From: Spirulina subsalsa PCC 9445
GTDB taxonomy: Bacteria > Cyanobacteriota > Cyanobacteriia > Cyanobacteriales > Spirulinaceae
Direction of reading: 5' to 3'
NCBI RefSeq assembly: GCF_000314005.1
Contig: NZ_JH980292.1
Span: 1,314,964 to 1,378,963, forward strand
Length of the DNA: 64,000 nt
This document shows, piece by piece, positions 1 to 9,407 of this stretch. Position 1 is the first letter of the stretch. Every line of letters starts with the position of its first letter. Below the pieces are notes generated by a model, which saw nothing but the letters and a program-made list of their open reading frames with translations, was not told the DNA's origin and did not search any database. The translations under genes were made by a program, and so were the position numbers.

Positions 1-135
1 GCGGAGTCTTTCCCCACTGTCTGCGGCCACGAGTTGGAGATGTTCAGCGCGGTTTTGCTCGATTGTACGATTGAGCGCACCCACTGGCTCAATGATGGTG
101 AACATCGTTGTGGGTATTTGGTTAGGGTGGGTTGA
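1..135 (+). CDS. sufR: SufR-type Fe-S cluster regulator, C-terminal end (partial)
   Basis: Only the last 44 codons are present, in frame from base 1 to the TGA at 133-135. They contain CGHELEMFSAVLLDC and GEHRCGYL, the cysteine-bearing C-terminal region of cyanobacterial SufR, an HTH repressor of the sufBCDS operon that binds an Fe-S cluster. Three cysteines are visible (partial residues 8, 22 and 37). The N-terminal HTH lies outside the window. In cyanobacteria sufR is usually divergent from sufBCDS, so those genes would be expected to the left; that is inference. The same DNA has an open frame on the minus strand, rejected because this frame matches a family motif. Confidence 0.85.
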   Translation, partial: AESFPTVCGHELEMFSAVLLDCTIERTHWLNDGEHRCGYLVRVG

Positions 136-140
136 ACTGG

Positions 141-794
141 TCAAGATTGCCGATTTCCCATTCCCCCCGAGTGGGTAAACTTCCATAAAAAACCGGAGAG
201 GAAATTAGTAATGATATGCGCCACAATCGGCACGAGTAGGTTTTGAGTGGCGATCGCACTATAGCCCAACACACACCCGATCACCGTGGCCCAAATCATA
301 TAGGGCCACTGTTGTAGTGTACTCATGTGTAAGATGCCAAACAGCAGACTAGAGATAATTAAAGCCAGCCAAGCCCCCCCGAAAGCGGGCAACATCACTC
401 CCCGAAACAGTAACTCTTCACTTAATCCCGGCAGAAGTCCCAACCAAATTAAATCCGGCCAGACGAGGGGTTTTAGCACTAACTGAAGGTAAAAGTTAGC
501 GCTGCGACGGTAAGGCTCCCAGAAGCGATAAATCAGGCTACTGAGAAGGCTAATCCCAAGGGCTATCCCCACCCCCACGGCGAGACTCTGCCCATTAAAC
601 CGAATGGGCATTAGGGACACATTGCCCAAGTATTGCCAAACCCGAGAGACGACCAACAAGACAAGGGCTGTCACCCCCATTGCGACAAGGACTTGAGTAC
701 GAGTTAACGGTTCTATATCTGGTTTTTGAGTGTGATTCACAAGTTTTCGGGAGAAGTAGTCAAGAGCTAGTGATGAAGTTTTATAATTTATCAT
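141..794 (-). CDS. CPBP family intramembrane metalloprotease
   Basis: 217-residue multi-pass membrane protein of the CPBP (Rce1/Abi-like) family of glutamate-type intramembrane proteases. The conserved motif 1 EELLFRG is near residues 126-132; the histidine motifs FGILH (His ~156) and AHIITNF (His ~193) follow in the expected order inside hydrophobic helices. I chose the ATG at 794, not the upstream in-frame TTG at 821, because it leaves only a 14-base overlap with the stop of the upstream DUF3326 gene. The overlap suggests co-transcription with that gene. No clear ribosome binding site is seen, as expected for translational coupling. Substrate unknown. Confidence 0.8.
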   Translation of the reverse strand: MINYKTSSLALDYFSRKLVNHTQKPDIEPLTRTQVLVAMGVTALVLLVVSRVWQYLGNVSLMPIRFNGQSLAVGVGIALGISLLSSLIYRFWEPYRRSANFYLQLVLKPLVWPDLIWLGLLPGLSEELLFRGVMLPAFGGAWLALIISSLLFGILHMSTLQQWPYMIWATVIGCVLGYSAIATQNLLVPIVAHIITNFLSGFLWKFTHSGGMGNRQS

Positions 795-1878
795 TAATCG
801 TGGAAAGGGCTGTCGGAGCAATCCCAGCCCGGTAACAAGCTAACACGCCCAAGGCTTCTAGATAGGAGTTAACCCGAATGGCTTTAATTCCTAACGGTTC
901 TGGGGGGACTTGCATCCGAGTCTCATTCGCCCCTACAGCAATGACGAGAGTATGGCTCAACGCGAGGGTTGCACCCCCCCCGCAAGCATTAGCTGGAACT
1001 ACGATAGCATCGACGTGATCCGCCCAAATTTGTTCGGGGGTTCTGTTTTGACCTGCGGTGACGAATTGGGGGGCGCGGGCGAGGCCGACTAAAACACAGG
1101 GCAGGAAGGTATAACCCAACTCCTCGGCGGCTGCCCGGGGGGAGAGTTGGGGGTCTAGGGGCAGGGGGGAGAGGGCTGGGGCGTGGGCGCAGGGGATTTT
1201 AAATTGGCGAACAATCAGATGAGAAATGACGGCTTCGGCTCCGGCGAGGGGGTCTACTCCTGAACCGTGGCGGTAGTTTTGCAGGGCGGTGCTTTCGAGG
1301 TCATCGGGGAAACGGGCAACAACGGCGATCGCATTAACTCGGCTTTGGTGGATTAATTGTTCCGCCGCCCGCAGAAGACTGTCGGGACGGGCAAGGGTTC
1401 CCCAACTCGCACCAGAAGGGGCTGTGCGCAGTTCTACACCTAGGGGAGCGTCGGTGAGGATGTAATCGGTCACGGGCAGCCCTAGGGTGGCTTTGGTGGC
1501 TTCTGCGGCTTGAATATGGCGCAATTGCAGGTCCGGTTCTATGCCGGAGTCTAAAATTAAGCCCACACGGTTCTGATGAACTGGTTGCAGGCCCCAATGG
1601 CCTTGGGCAAATTGATCTAAACCGTAGCCTTCCACATAGAAGAGATGGGGGCTAGACCAGTAGAGTTGTGCGCCGTTGAGGACATTGGGATGCGTGATCA
1701 GGCGATCGCAAATTTCCGCCATTGCCCGCGCCACAGGTAGAGCATCCCCCGCATAGCCCCCAATCGATGCACCGACTCCAGTTGGTACAATTAAAACCGC
1801 CGTTAATGGATGTTGTTGTTTCACAAACTTTTTATCAAAATTCGGTACAAGATGGGCTAATTTTTCGGTTTGTGTCAT
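781..1878 (-). CDS. DUF3326 domain protein
   Basis: 365 residues, full length for the DUF3326 family, common in cyanobacteria and without an assigned function. It starts at an ATG at 1878 and has a glycine-rich N-terminal stretch (LIVPTGVGASIGGYAGDA) and an LILDSGIEP segment mid-protein. No signal peptide or membrane helix is visible, so it is probably cytoplasmic. Its 3' end overlaps the CPBP protease gene by 14 bases, so the two are likely one transcript. I do not assign a reaction. Confidence 0.75.
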   Translation of the reverse strand: MTQTEKLAHLVPNFDKKFVKQQHPLTAVLIVPTGVGASIGGYAGDALPVARAMAEICDRLITHPNVLNGAQLYWSSPHLFYVEGYGLDQFAQGHWGLQPVHQNRVGLILDSGIEPDLQLRHIQAAEATKATLGLPVTDYILTDAPLGVELRTAPSGASWGTLARPDSLLRAAEQLIHQSRVNAIAVVARFPDDLESTALQNYRHGSGVDPLAGAEAVISHLIVRQFKIPCAHAPALSPLPLDPQLSPRAAAEELGYTFLPCVLVGLARAPQFVTAGQNRTPEQIWADHVDAIVVPANACGGGATLALSHTLVIAVGANETRMQVPPEPLGIKAIRVNSYLEALGVLACYRAGIAPTALSTINDKL

Positions 1879-1898
1879 TAACCTCTAAACTGAACGGT

Positions 1899-1966
1899 TT
1901 TGGACTCGTCGGGATCATCGCCAGATTTTTGATTTTGGCGATCGCCAATTCCCTCGGTTTCCCGTT
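1899..1966. repeat. Copy 1 of a ~68-bp hairpin repeat
   Basis: This intergenic segment matches 2219-2287, which lies inside the next gene, about 320 bp away in the same orientation. The shared core is GGGATCATCGCCAGATT followed by a short spacer and TTGGCGATCGCC or CTGGCGATCGCC, able to fold into a hairpin around the CGCCAGA/TCTGGCG arms. The flanks (TTTGGA on the left, CCCGTTT on the right) are also shared. Confidence 0.7.
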
Positions 1967-1969
1967 TCC

Positions 1970-2683
1970 CTAAACAGAGGGAAGCGAATCCTTTTCCGGT
2001 AAAACCAGACGGCGAATCTGACCCACAGTACGGTAGAACTTGCCATTGCTGGATAATTCCACCTCATCCACCACATAAAGCGCCCCAACTTCTCGGATAC
2101 TGCGGGGAAATTGCACATTCAGTTCCCGATTGTACCCTTGAGAAATCACCCGAATTCGCAACTTTCCCGATATCTTCTCGCCGCGTAACAATACCGCGCT
2201 TGGAATTTCTGTAATGGTTTTGGAATCCTCGGGATCATCGCCAGATTCTGGATTCTGGCGATCGCCCAATAGCACCGAATCCCGTTTAACATAGGTGATA
2301 ACTCCCGCACCATCAACATAAGTATACCGATCAAGATAGCCAAAATAGTCCTTTCCTTGTCGGATAAAAACCTCACTCGCTCGGCCAAACTGCCCTCGAT
2401 TAAACCCCCCATTAAACCCAAAGCGTTCCGTTTGTTTCCCATTGACCCAAACCATTTTCTGGAAGTTTCCCCGCTTGAATACAAGGTCAGGTCCTGCATT
2501 CTCGCGACGGTATTGGCTCAAATAATTAAATTCTACTTCCTCTGCTTTGATGGTTTCCTCTTCCTCTCCTTGGAGTGCTGAAGAGTCATAGGTGAAAAAT
2601 CCGGTAAACTGACGATCTTTCATGGATCCTGACAAAATATTCACTGTGAAATCATAAGTGATTTTTTCTTGTGCTTGAACCAT
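1970..2683 (-). CDS. Uncharacterised protein with PEP-CTERM-like sandwich region
   Basis: 237 residues, start ATG at 2683. I do not recognise a named family. The N-terminal region (YDFTVNILSGSMKDRQFTG, then FTYDSSAL) resembles the beta-rich N-terminal segment common in cyanobacterial PEP-CTERM-type and secreted proteins, but there is no signal peptide and no C-terminal sorting helix. Residues about 130-150 (LLGDRQNPESGDDPEDSK) are encoded by copy 2 of a hairpin repeat (2219-2287), so part of the protein is repeat-derived. Monocistronic between DUF3326 and the divergent ABC1 kinase. Confidence 0.6.
   Translation of the reverse strand: MVQAQEKITYDFTVNILSGSMKDRQFTGFFTYDSSALQGEEEETIKAEEVEFNYLSQYRRENAGPDLVFKRGNFQKMVWVNGKQTERFGFNGGFNRGQFGRASEVFIRQGKDYFGYLDRYTYVDGAGVITYVKRDSVLLGDRQNPESGDDPEDSKTITEIPSAVLLRGEKISGKLRIRVISQGYNRELNVQFPRSIREVGALYVVDEVELSSNGKFYRTVGQIRRLVLPEKDSLPSV
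2219..2287. repeat. Copy 2 of the hairpin repeat, inside a CDS
   Basis: Near-identical to 1899-1966 and lying in frame inside the 1970-2683 gene. It includes the HIP1 core GGCGATCGCC at its right arm. Confidence 0.7.
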
Positions 2684-2934
2684 TGTCTCTCCGTGTTAAC
2701 TCAATCTTGCTCGGGGAAAGTATCAAGATACCCTAGGTTTATTTTAAGCCATCGGACGTACTACGCTCTTCTTAACCTGTGCTACCGTTAGACATTGGAC
2801 TCCACCACGAATGACCCATCTGAATCTAACAATCTTGATTGATTCTCGGCAAATTTCTGAGAATTTGAGTTATTTTGGCTAAAATTGGCTAAGTTTTCCG
2901 CTTCTGTAGTTAACCCTCTTCATTCAAAGACAAT

Positions 2935-4590
2935 ATGGTTCTTGCACTGACACAAAACACCGCACGACAACGGGAAATCCTAGAAATTGTGCTAGGCAAT
3001 GGTTGGGACTATATGCGCGGGATTTTAACCGTCGGGAAAGCCGATGAACCGCAAATTCCCCCTCCAGAAGTGCTACGCAATATTTTGGTCGAACTTGGAC
3101 CGGTTTATGTCAAGCTCGGACAACTGCTCAGTACCCGTCCTGACCTACTCCCCCCTCGTTATATTGAAGCCCTCACGGCACTACAAGCCAAAGTCCCCAC
3201 CATTCACTGGTCGGAAATTGAACAGGTCATCCGTCAGGAATTACATCGACCCATTGAAGAGGTCTTTATTACCATCAATACCAATCCCATCGCCGCCGGT
3301 TCCATTGCCCAAATTCATCGCGCTACACTCAAAGATGGTCAAGAAGTGGCGATGAAAGTCCAGCGACCGGGCATTGAGACGATTGTGGCTCAAGATACGG
3401 CCTTGATCAAGGCGATCGCGGAATTAGTCGGGGCCACCGAGGTAGGACGGGATTATGATGTCGTCTCCCTCGCCGAAGAATTCACCAAAGCCCTACAAGC
3501 TGAACTAGATTTTACCAAAGAAGCCCAATATACCGAAGAATTGCGCCAAAACCTCTCAAAAACGCGCTGGTTCGACCCGAAAGACCTCGTAATCCCCAGT
3601 ATTCACCGCCATCTCACCACAAAAAAACTCCTCGTGATGGAATGGCTAGAAGGTCAACCCATTCTAGAAGCCCCCATCGTCCCCGCCGATTATAGCCGAG
3701 ACGGAGAACAGAAGCGACGAGAAGAGATCACCACCCTGTTATTCCGGGCTTTTTTCCAGCAGATGTTTGTGGATGGCTTTTTTCATGCCGACCCTCACCC
3801 CGGCAACATTTTTTACTTGAAAAGTGATCAAGTTGCTCTCATTGACTGCGGTATGGTCGGCCGTTTAGACCCCCGCACCCAGCAAATTCTGGTCGAAGTT
3901 TTATTAGCTATTGTGGATCTTGATGCCAAACGATGCAGTCAACTCACCCTAGACCTCTCAGAATCTAGCCAATTGACGGAACTTGCTCGACTCGAACAAG
4001 ATTATGAAAAAATGCTGCGTAAGTATTATAACGTCAGCTTGTCCCAAATCAATTTCAGTGAGGCCTTTTATGAGATTTTGCAGATTGCTCGGGCGAATAA
4101 GATCAGAATGCCGGGAAATTTAGGCCTCTATGCCAAAAGTCTAGCGAATTTGGAAGGAGTTGCCCGAGGATTTAACCCTGAAGTCAATTTATTGAATGAA
4201 TTCAAGCCCCTTATGACGGATTTATTTAGTCGTCAACTGTTTGGGGACAATCCCTTGCAAACAGCTTTAAGAGCCGCTTTAGATATCAAGGCGTTATCGT
4301 TACAAAGTCCCCGACAATTTGAAGTGGTTTTAGATCGTCTAAGTTCAGAAACACTCCAATGGAATCTAAGAATTCGTGAATTGTCCGGGTTACGTCGCAG
4401 CATTGATGATTCAGCCAATCGTCTTTCTTTTAGTATTGTGGTGGGGTCTTTAATTATGGGCGCAGCGATCATTTCTACGGGCGCTCATACCCGTCAGTTA
4501 GCGTTACTGAGTGATGTGTTATTCACGGTGGCCACTTTGTTCGGGTTATGGTTAATTATTAGTATTTTGCGTTCGGGCTATTGGAAGTAA
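2935..4590 (+). CDS. ABC1 kinase (AarF/UbiB family)
   Basis: 551 residues, atypical protein-kinase-like fold of the ABC1/ADCK/UbiB family. Visible motifs: VYVKLGQLLSTRPDLLP (the family KxGQ motif, about residues 57-73), the alanine-rich nucleotide loop AGSIAQIH (~121-128), the invariant lysine in VAMKVQRPG (~141), the ADPHPGNIF catalytic segment and ALIDCGM in place of the DFG motif. Two hydrophobic helices close the C-terminus (~500-550), so it is probably membrane-attached. Cyanobacteria and plastids carry several such kinases linked to quinone and prenyl-lipid metabolism; which paralogue this is cannot be told. Divergent from the 1970-2683 gene across a 250-bp spacer. Confidence 0.9.
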   Translation: MVLALTQNTARQREILEIVLGNGWDYMRGILTVGKADEPQIPPPEVLRNILVELGPVYVKLGQLLSTRPDLLPPRYIEALTALQAKVPTIHWSEIEQVIRQELHRPIEEVFITINTNPIAAGSIAQIHRATLKDGQEVAMKVQRPGIETIVAQDTALIKAIAELVGATEVGRDYDVVSLAEEFTKALQAELDFTKEAQYTEELRQNLSKTRWFDPKDLVIPSIHRHLTTKKLLVMEWLEGQPILEAPIVPADYSRDGEQKRREEITTLLFRAFFQQMFVDGFFHADPHPGNIFYLKSDQVALIDCGMVGRLDPRTQQILVEVLLAIVDLDAKRCSQLTLDLSESSQLTELARLEQDYEKMLRKYYNVSLSQINFSEAFYEILQIARANKIRMPGNLGLYAKSLANLEGVARGFNPEVNLLNEFKPLMTDLFSRQLFGDNPLQTALRAALDIKALSLQSPRQFEVVLDRLSSETLQWNLRIRELSGLRRSIDDSANRLSFSIVVGSLIMGAAIISTGAHTRQLALLSDVLFTVATLFGLWLIISILRSGYWK

Positions 4591-4618
4591 TACAGAAATT
4601 AGTCTTTCTCCCTAAGCC

Positions 4619-4766
4619 CTATTTAGGGTCTGCTGAATATCCCTCCAAGCACTGTTACTAGGGCTTTTAGCGGGTTATACCAAATTAAATAGACTTGAGG
4701 GCAAAAACCTGAATTTCCCCTGTTCCCTAGCCCAACGAGTAGAGTTATGCAGCAAGTCCTATTTAG
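4619..4766. repeat. MITE-like element with imperfect 21-bp terminal repeats
   Basis: The left end (4619-4639, containing TAGGGTCTGCTGAATA) and the right end (4746-4766) are imperfect inverted repeats, about 15 of 21 positions. The left terminal motif TAGGGTCTGCTGAATATCCC recurs inverted at about 11532-11552 next to leuD. There is no coding capacity. The right end supplies the TAG stop and last codons of the adjacent methyltransferase gene. Confidence 0.55.
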
Positions 4767-5559
4767 TCGCAACTACGGCTAGATTCCAGCACATTCGTTT
4801 CAAGAAAGGCAATTTCTTCAAAACTCGATCGAGTCGTTCTAAGCGAGTGTAAAGGGGCTTAAGTCGTTGTTGTTCTAAAATAATCTTTTTCCAGTATCGT
4901 TCCTGATTGGGGTTGACCTTTTCAATCAGATAAAATTGTAGAAAAATCCAGAGACTGGCTAACCAAAAAGCATCATATTGAACGTGAGTAAAGCGCGATC
5001 GCACCGTTTGCACAATCTGGATATCTAAGGGCGTTTCATCCTCCGTGCGGACTTCTGTGGCCATGCGGCGGTACACATTAATCACCGGATTATGCTTTAG
5101 GGGATCCCAAAAACAAGCTTTCCCCCCCGGTTTTAAGACGCGGTGCATTTCCCCTAAAACGATTTTTGGATTGGGGATATGGTGCAATAAATTGGCCGCG
5201 TAAACAATATCAAAACTCTCGTCAGGAAAGGGGAGTTCCATCGCATTTGCAACAGATCCCTCTATGGAAACGTGGTTTTTGGCCGCGAGGTGCAGCGCCA
5301 CTTCTACCATACCGGGGGAATAGTCCGCCGCGACACAATGCGCCCCTTTTTTAGCAAAATAGACGCTGTTCTCCCCAGCACCACACCCGAGATCAAGTAA
5401 TTTTTTACCCTGCACCTCCCCCAAATGATGCAATATAAAGCGATTTTCTGGGGCTGTACAGGCTTCAAAGTAGTCCCGGACTCGGATTCCGTCCACATCA
5501 ATGGTCGAAGCCCATTGATCGTGAAATTGTCGTTCTTTCTCTAAAAAATCGTTGGACAT
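4759..5559 (-). CDS. Class I SAM-dependent methyltransferase
   Basis: 266 residues with a Rossmann-type methyltransferase core: motif I LLDLGCGAGENS, an acidic end of strand 2 (AADYSPGM), and the family post-motif segment HHIPNPKIVLGEMHRVLKPG. The C-terminal third is basic and lacks a clear match. The acceptor substrate cannot be inferred. I chose the ATG at 5559 (MSNDFLEKERQF) instead of 5640, because the extra 27 codons are encoded by an IS200/IS605-type end repeat (5575-5638). The 3' end runs into a MITE-like element, so the gene is bracketed by repeats on both sides. Confidence 0.8.
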   Translation of the reverse strand: MSNDFLEKERQFHDQWASTIDVDGIRVRDYFEACTAPENRFILHHLGEVQGKKLLDLGCGAGENSVYFAKKGAHCVAADYSPGMVEVALHLAAKNHVSIEGSVANAMELPFPDESFDIVYAANLLHHIPNPKIVLGEMHRVLKPGGKACFWDPLKHNPVINVYRRMATEVRTEDETPLDIQIVQTVRSRFTHVQYDAFWLASLWIFLQFYLIEKVNPNQERYWKKIILEQQRLKPLYTRLERLDRVLKKLPFLKRMCWNLAVVATK

Positions 5560-5574
5560 TAGTTTTTTCTGGAA

Positions 5575-5638
5575 TTTTAGCTCATCGTTGGGAAGCCCCG
5601 CACTGTACCCGTAGGGTCGGTGTCGGGAGGATGTCACC
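5575..5638 (+). repeat. IS200/IS605-type right-end remnant, copy A
   Basis: Contains TTAGCTCATCG, then GGGAAGCCCCGCACTGTAC, then GTCGGTGTCGGGAGGATGTCAC. Related copies lie at 11409-11447, 59436-59484 and 59768-59803. The terminal GGAGGATGTCAC resembles the 3' boundary of cyanobacterial tnpB elements, and the copy at 59.4 kb is adjacent to a TnpB fragment. No transposase lies next to this copy. Confidence 0.6.
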
Positions 5639-5746
5639 ACCTACCATGATGGTTCATTGCTCCCCACACCTAGGCCAAAAAAATTTTTTCAACATCTTGA
5701 CACAATCCCGGAAGGATCTGCTATGATGATCAAGGCAAGCACGCAA

Positions 5747-5818
5747 TGGGGTGTAGCCAAGTGGTACGGCAGCGGATTTTGGTTCCGCCATTCCTAGGTT
5801 CGAATCCTAGCACCCCAG
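5747..5818 (+). tRNA. tRNA-Gln (TTG)
   Basis: 72 nt with a full cloverleaf: acceptor TGGGGTG (5747-5753) pairs with CACCCCA (5811-5817), discriminator G. The anticodon stem-loop GCGGATTTTGGTTCCGC places TTG in the anticodon, and the T arm reads CTAGGTTCGAATCCTAG. CCA is not encoded. Confidence 0.95.
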
Positions 5819-5831
5819 TTTTAAAAAATAA

Positions 5832-6656
5832 ATGAAAAGTCAAGTGGGTTTATCAAAATTTGGTATTTCGGCCCCTGATATTTTAGCCTTAGATTTTGAT
5901 GGTGTAGTTTGTGATGGGTTGCGGGAGTATTTTCAAACCACCTGCCGCGCCTATGAGCAGTTGTGGTCTGTTCCTGTAATTAAGCCTTTAGGGGAGTACG
6001 CCTCACGGTTTTATCGTCTGCGTCCGGTGATTGAGACGGGCTGGGAGATGCCTGTATTGCTCCGGGCTTTGGTGCTGGGACGGGGGGATGAGGAGATTCT
6101 CCAACACTGGCCCGATGTCTTGGGGGAGATCGTCGCGGGGGAACGTTTGGATAAACAGGCGATCGCCCATTGTGTGGATAAAGTGCGCGATCGCTGGATT
6201 GAGGAGAATCTAGAGGAATGGCTGAGTCTCCATGAGTTTTACCCCGGTGTGTTGGACAAATTACGCCACATCCTGAGTCAAAACACCCCACAACTTTATA
6301 TTGTCACCACCAAAGAAGGGCGTTTTGTTCAGCGTCTGCTGAGTCAACAAGGAATCGAGATTCCCAGCACCTCAATTTTGGGTAAAGAAGTAAAGCGCCC
6401 CAAATACGAAACCTTGAGGCAACTTATCCATGATGCCCCCCTCTCTAGACCTTGTTTATGGTTTGTGGAAGACCGTCTCAAAGCCTTACAAGATGTTATC
6501 ACCCACGGAGGGCTAGAGAATATCCAATTATTCCTAGCCGATTGGGGTTATAATACCGCCCCCGCCCGCACCCAAGCCCTCCAAGATCCGATCATTCATT
6601 TACTCTCTTTAGACCAGTTTGGAGGAGATTGGTCAGGATGGGGCCAGGGGTATTAA
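5832..6656 (+). CDS. HAD superfamily hydrolase
   Basis: 274 residues. HAD motif I is ALDFDGVVCDG near residues 20-30, with the nucleophile aspartate and a general acid position occupied by Asp. Motif II is IVTTK (~157), the conserved lysine lies in GKEVKRPKY, and motif IV is WFVEDRLKAL. The roughly 100-residue helical insertion after motif I looks like a C1 cap. Probably a small-molecule phosphatase; substrate unknown. It starts 13 bases after the tRNA-Gln gene, so it may share its transcript. Confidence 0.8.
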   Translation: MKSQVGLSKFGISAPDILALDFDGVVCDGLREYFQTTCRAYEQLWSVPVIKPLGEYASRFYRLRPVIETGWEMPVLLRALVLGRGDEEILQHWPDVLGEIVAGERLDKQAIAHCVDKVRDRWIEENLEEWLSLHEFYPGVLDKLRHILSQNTPQLYIVTTKEGRFVQRLLSQQGIEIPSTSILGKEVKRPKYETLRQLIHDAPLSRPCLWFVEDRLKALQDVITHGGLENIQLFLADWGYNTAPARTQALQDPIIHLLSLDQFGGDWSGWGQGY

Positions 6657-6666
6657 TCGCGACAAT

Positions 6667-7041
6667 TTAGCCCACGAGGTTGGGGAAAATTGAATCCAAA
6701 AATCGTAAAAATACATTGTTGAGAAAACTGACTACTACTGTCCCAAGCAATGCACTCCAAAAGCCAAATCTAAGCCGGAAACCACTAATTAGGCTAGCCG
6801 CTAAGGCAAACATCAAGGCATTGAGAATCAAGGTAAAGAGTCCCAAGGTCAGGAGGGTAATCGGGAAAGTCAAGAAAGCTAAAATCGGTCGAATCAGACC
6901 ATTGAGTAGCCCTAGAACTAGACCTGCGGTAATGGCTTTCTCTGTGCTTTCGATTTCCACCCCAAAGGGCAACCGAGCGATAATTAATAAACTAAAGGCG
7001 GTGACTAATGCTGTCACCAAAAAAGCAATAATGCCGCCCAT
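6667..7041 (-). CDS. Phage-holin-family (superfamily IV) 4-TM membrane protein
   Basis: 124 residues, almost entirely hydrophobic, with four predicted helices (about 5-25, 37-55, 57-82, 90-115). The pattern GLLNGLIRPILAFLTFPITL is typical of the PF04020 family, annotated as 'phage holin family 4', which is widespread and chromosomal in cyanobacteria. Function unknown; no phage genes are nearby. Convergent with the HAD gene, with only 10 bp between stops. Confidence 0.75.
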   Translation of the reverse strand: MGGIIAFLVTALVTAFSLLIIARLPFGVEIESTEKAITAGLVLGLLNGLIRPILAFLTFPITLLTLGLFTLILNALMFALAASLISGFRLRFGFWSALLGTVVVSFLNNVFLRFLDSIFPNLVG

Positions 7042-7171
7042 CTGTCAAAATCCTCCAGATACAATATCCCCATTGTACCAAAAGGCTTCTGTCTGCCAGT
7101 TGATGAACTACCCCGACTCAATCAACGTGATGAGGATGCAAGGTTTCCAGTCCATATTCCCGAAAAAAGAA

Positions 7172-7198
7172 AGGAACAGAAGTTAGACTTCTGTTCCT
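7172..7198 (-). terminator. Intrinsic terminator downstream of ftsH
   Basis: Perfect 11-bp stem AGGAACAGAAG / CTTCTGTTCCT with a 5-nt loop. Read on the minus strand it is followed by a T-rich tail (TTCTTTTTTC), placing it as the ftsH terminator about 100 bp past the stop. Confidence 0.75.
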
Positions 7199-7297
7199 CC
7201 CCAGTGAAACCCAGCCACTAACTAGGACACTATCCAGCTATGAAGACGTAGACCGAGGGCAAAAAGTTGCCGGATGGGGAAATATTTTCCAAAAACC

Positions 7298-9172
7298 CTA
7301 TACAGTAACGGTTTCAAGCTCAGAATGAGCCACTTGTCCCAACAACTGGGTGAGGGTTTCTCCCTCAATCACCTCCGACTCTAGAATTTGTTGGGTAATA
7401 GTTTCCATTAAGTCCCGATTCTGGCCGAGAATTTGTAAAGCGTGTTGGTGCGCTTGTTCGACAATTTCTTTCACTTCCTCATCAATGGCCTTAGCGGTGG
7501 CATCGCTGACATTACGACGGGGATTCATCATCCCATCGCCTAGGAAATTATTCTGTCCGCCTTTTTCGTAAGCTAAGGGGCCTAATACCTTACTCATGCC
7601 GTAGGTTGTGACCATGCGTTCCGCCAAATCTGTCGCCCGCTGGAGGTCGTTGGCGGCCCCGGTGGTGATGCTGCCGAAAACAATCTCTTCGGCGGCACGT
7701 CCTCCGAGGAGGGTGGCGATTTGATTCCGGAGTTCCGTCTCATTCATTAAGAAACGGTCCTCGGTGGGCATTTGTAAGGTGTAGCCTAGGGCGGCCATCC
7801 CTCGCGGCACGATGGAGATTTTGGCGACTTTTCCGCCACCGGGGAGGGCTGCACCGACGAGGGCGTGACCAACTTCGTGATAGGCGACGATTTTTTTCTC
7901 TTTATCATTGAGGACGCGGCTTTTCTTCTCTAGTCCGGCCACAACGCGCTCAATAGCTTCGGCAAAATCGGCTTGACTGACGGTTTCTCGTTGGTTACGG
8001 GCGGCGAGTAAGGCGGCCTCATTGACGAGGTTGGCTAAATCAGCGCCTGCAAAACCGGGGGTTCTGGTTGCGATCGCCTTTAAGTCTACATCATTTCCGA
8101 TCTTCACCTTCTGGGCATAGATTTCCAGAATCTTCAACCGTCCCCCTAAATCCGGTCGGTCTACCAACACTTGACGGTCAAAACGACCGGGACGTAACAA
8201 AGCCGGGTCTAAGGTTTCCGGTCGGTTGGTGGCCGCCAAAACAATCACTGTCGCCCCTCCGGCCGCGAAACCGTCCATTTCCGTTAACAACTGGTTTAAG
8301 GTCTGTTCCCGTTCATCATTGCCCCCCATAAATCCCCCATTTGCCCGGGATTTACCAATGGCATCTAATTCATCAATAAAGATAATACAAGGCGCTTTTT
8401 TCTTCGCCTGTTCAAACAAATCTCGCACCCGGGCAGCCCCAGCCCCGACGAATAATTCCACAAACTCAGAACCGGAAATACTGAAGAACGCAACCCCAGC
8501 CTCCCCAGCTACCGCCTTGGCCAGTAAGGTTTTCCCGGTTCCCGGCGGCCCGACTAATAACACCCCTTTGGGAATGCGCGCCCCAATGTTTAAATAGCGT
8601 TCGGGGTTTTTCAGAAATTCCACAATTTCCTCTAGTTCGGTTTTCGCCTCTTCCACCCCCGCGACATCCGCAAATGTCACCTTAGTGGCATCATCTTCTA
8701 CATAGACCTTGGCGCGGCTTTTACTAATCGATAGCGCCCCTTGAGGGCCACCACCCCCCCGACCTAGGAAAAACTGCCAAATCCCGACAAAAATTAGGGG
8801 CGGAATCACCCAACTTAGGATACTGCCTAGCCAGTTGTTCCCTTTCGGTGGGGCTGCCGCAAATTCTACCCCGCTATCTTCTAAGCGTTGGGGTAATTGC
8901 AGGTCAAAAATGGGAGTCGTGGCGAGGATTTCCCCCGGTTTATCCTCCACTCCTTTGAGTTGATACCGGATTTGGTCTTGGGTGACATAAGCCCGGGCTA
9001 CTTCTCCATCACTCACCTGGTCAATAAAGAGACTATAGGGAACTTGGGGCGGTTTAGAGGCAAAGAGTTGAGGGAAGAAAAGGTTAATTAATAAAAAGCC
9101 TGTCCCAGCCAGTAACAGAATATTGCCGACTAACCGCGTCCAAGAGCGTTGGGGGGTGTTTTTAATGCTCAT
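7298..9172 (-). CDS. ftsH: ATP-dependent zinc metalloprotease FtsH (FtsH4-like)
   Basis: 624 residues, full length. Order: N-terminal helix (~14-34), exposed domain, second helix (~117-136), AAA+ module with Walker A GPPGTGKT (208-215), Walker B IIFIDELD (263-270) and the second region of homology RPGRFDRQ, then the protease with HEVGH at 432-436. The membrane-anchored hexamer degrades membrane and photosystem proteins. The sequence, including [13 protein letters not shown] near the N-terminus and [17 protein letters not shown], resembles the cyanobacterial homo-oligomeric FtsH4 type more than FtsH1/2/3; this subtype call is from memory. It ends at a clear intrinsic terminator. Confidence 0.95.
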   Translation of the reverse strand: MSIKNTPQRSWTRLVGNILLLAGTGFLLINLFFPQLFASKPPQVPYSLFIDQVSDGEVARAYVTQDQIRYQLKGVEDKPGEILATTPIFDLQLPQRLEDSGVEFAAAPPKGNNWLGSILSWVIPPLIFVGIWQFFLGRGGGGPQGALSISKSRAKVYVEDDATKVTFADVAGVEEAKTELEEIVEFLKNPERYLNIGARIPKGVLLVGPPGTGKTLLAKAVAGEAGVAFFSISGSEFVELFVGAGAARVRDLFEQAKKKAPCIIFIDELDAIGKSRANGGFMGGNDEREQTLNQLLTEMDGFAAGGATVIVLAATNRPETLDPALLRPGRFDRQVLVDRPDLGGRLKILEIYAQKVKIGNDVDLKAIATRTPGFAGADLANLVNEAALLAARNQRETVSQADFAEAIERVVAGLEKKSRVLNDKEKKIVAYHEVGHALVGAALPGGGKVAKISIVPRGMAALGYTLQMPTEDRFLMNETELRNQIATLLGGRAAEEIVFGSITTGAANDLQRATDLAERMVTTYGMSKVLGPLAYEKGGQNNFLGDGMMNPRRNVSDATAKAIDEEVKEIVEQAHQHALQILGQNRDLMETITQQILESEVIEGETLTQLLGQVAHSELETVTV

Positions 9173-9407
9173 CGTTTGGTAAATCCCGTTTTTTATCTGA
9201 ATTTTCCACAGGAGACAATCTGTAATGAATCGTTACCTTTTTATTCTTACAGAAAATAGTCGGTTGGGTGGGGTACGGTTTTCCCATCCTCTCAGCATTT
9301 ATACTTATTTTTAGCAGCTAAGGATGGGATGAATGGGGGCAGTTTTACGCACTGTTAAGACTGTGAAAAAAGGTAACAAAAATCTGGCTGAAATTCTTGC
9401 CATACCG

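Noticed and set aside
1-105. Open minus-strand frame starting at an ATG at 105
   Set aside because: The plus-strand frame over the same bases matches the SufR C-terminus, including its cysteines; the minus frame has no family match.
6667-7041. Prophage interpretation of the 'phage holin family' gene
   Set aside because: The family is a common chromosomal membrane protein; no phage genes are nearby.
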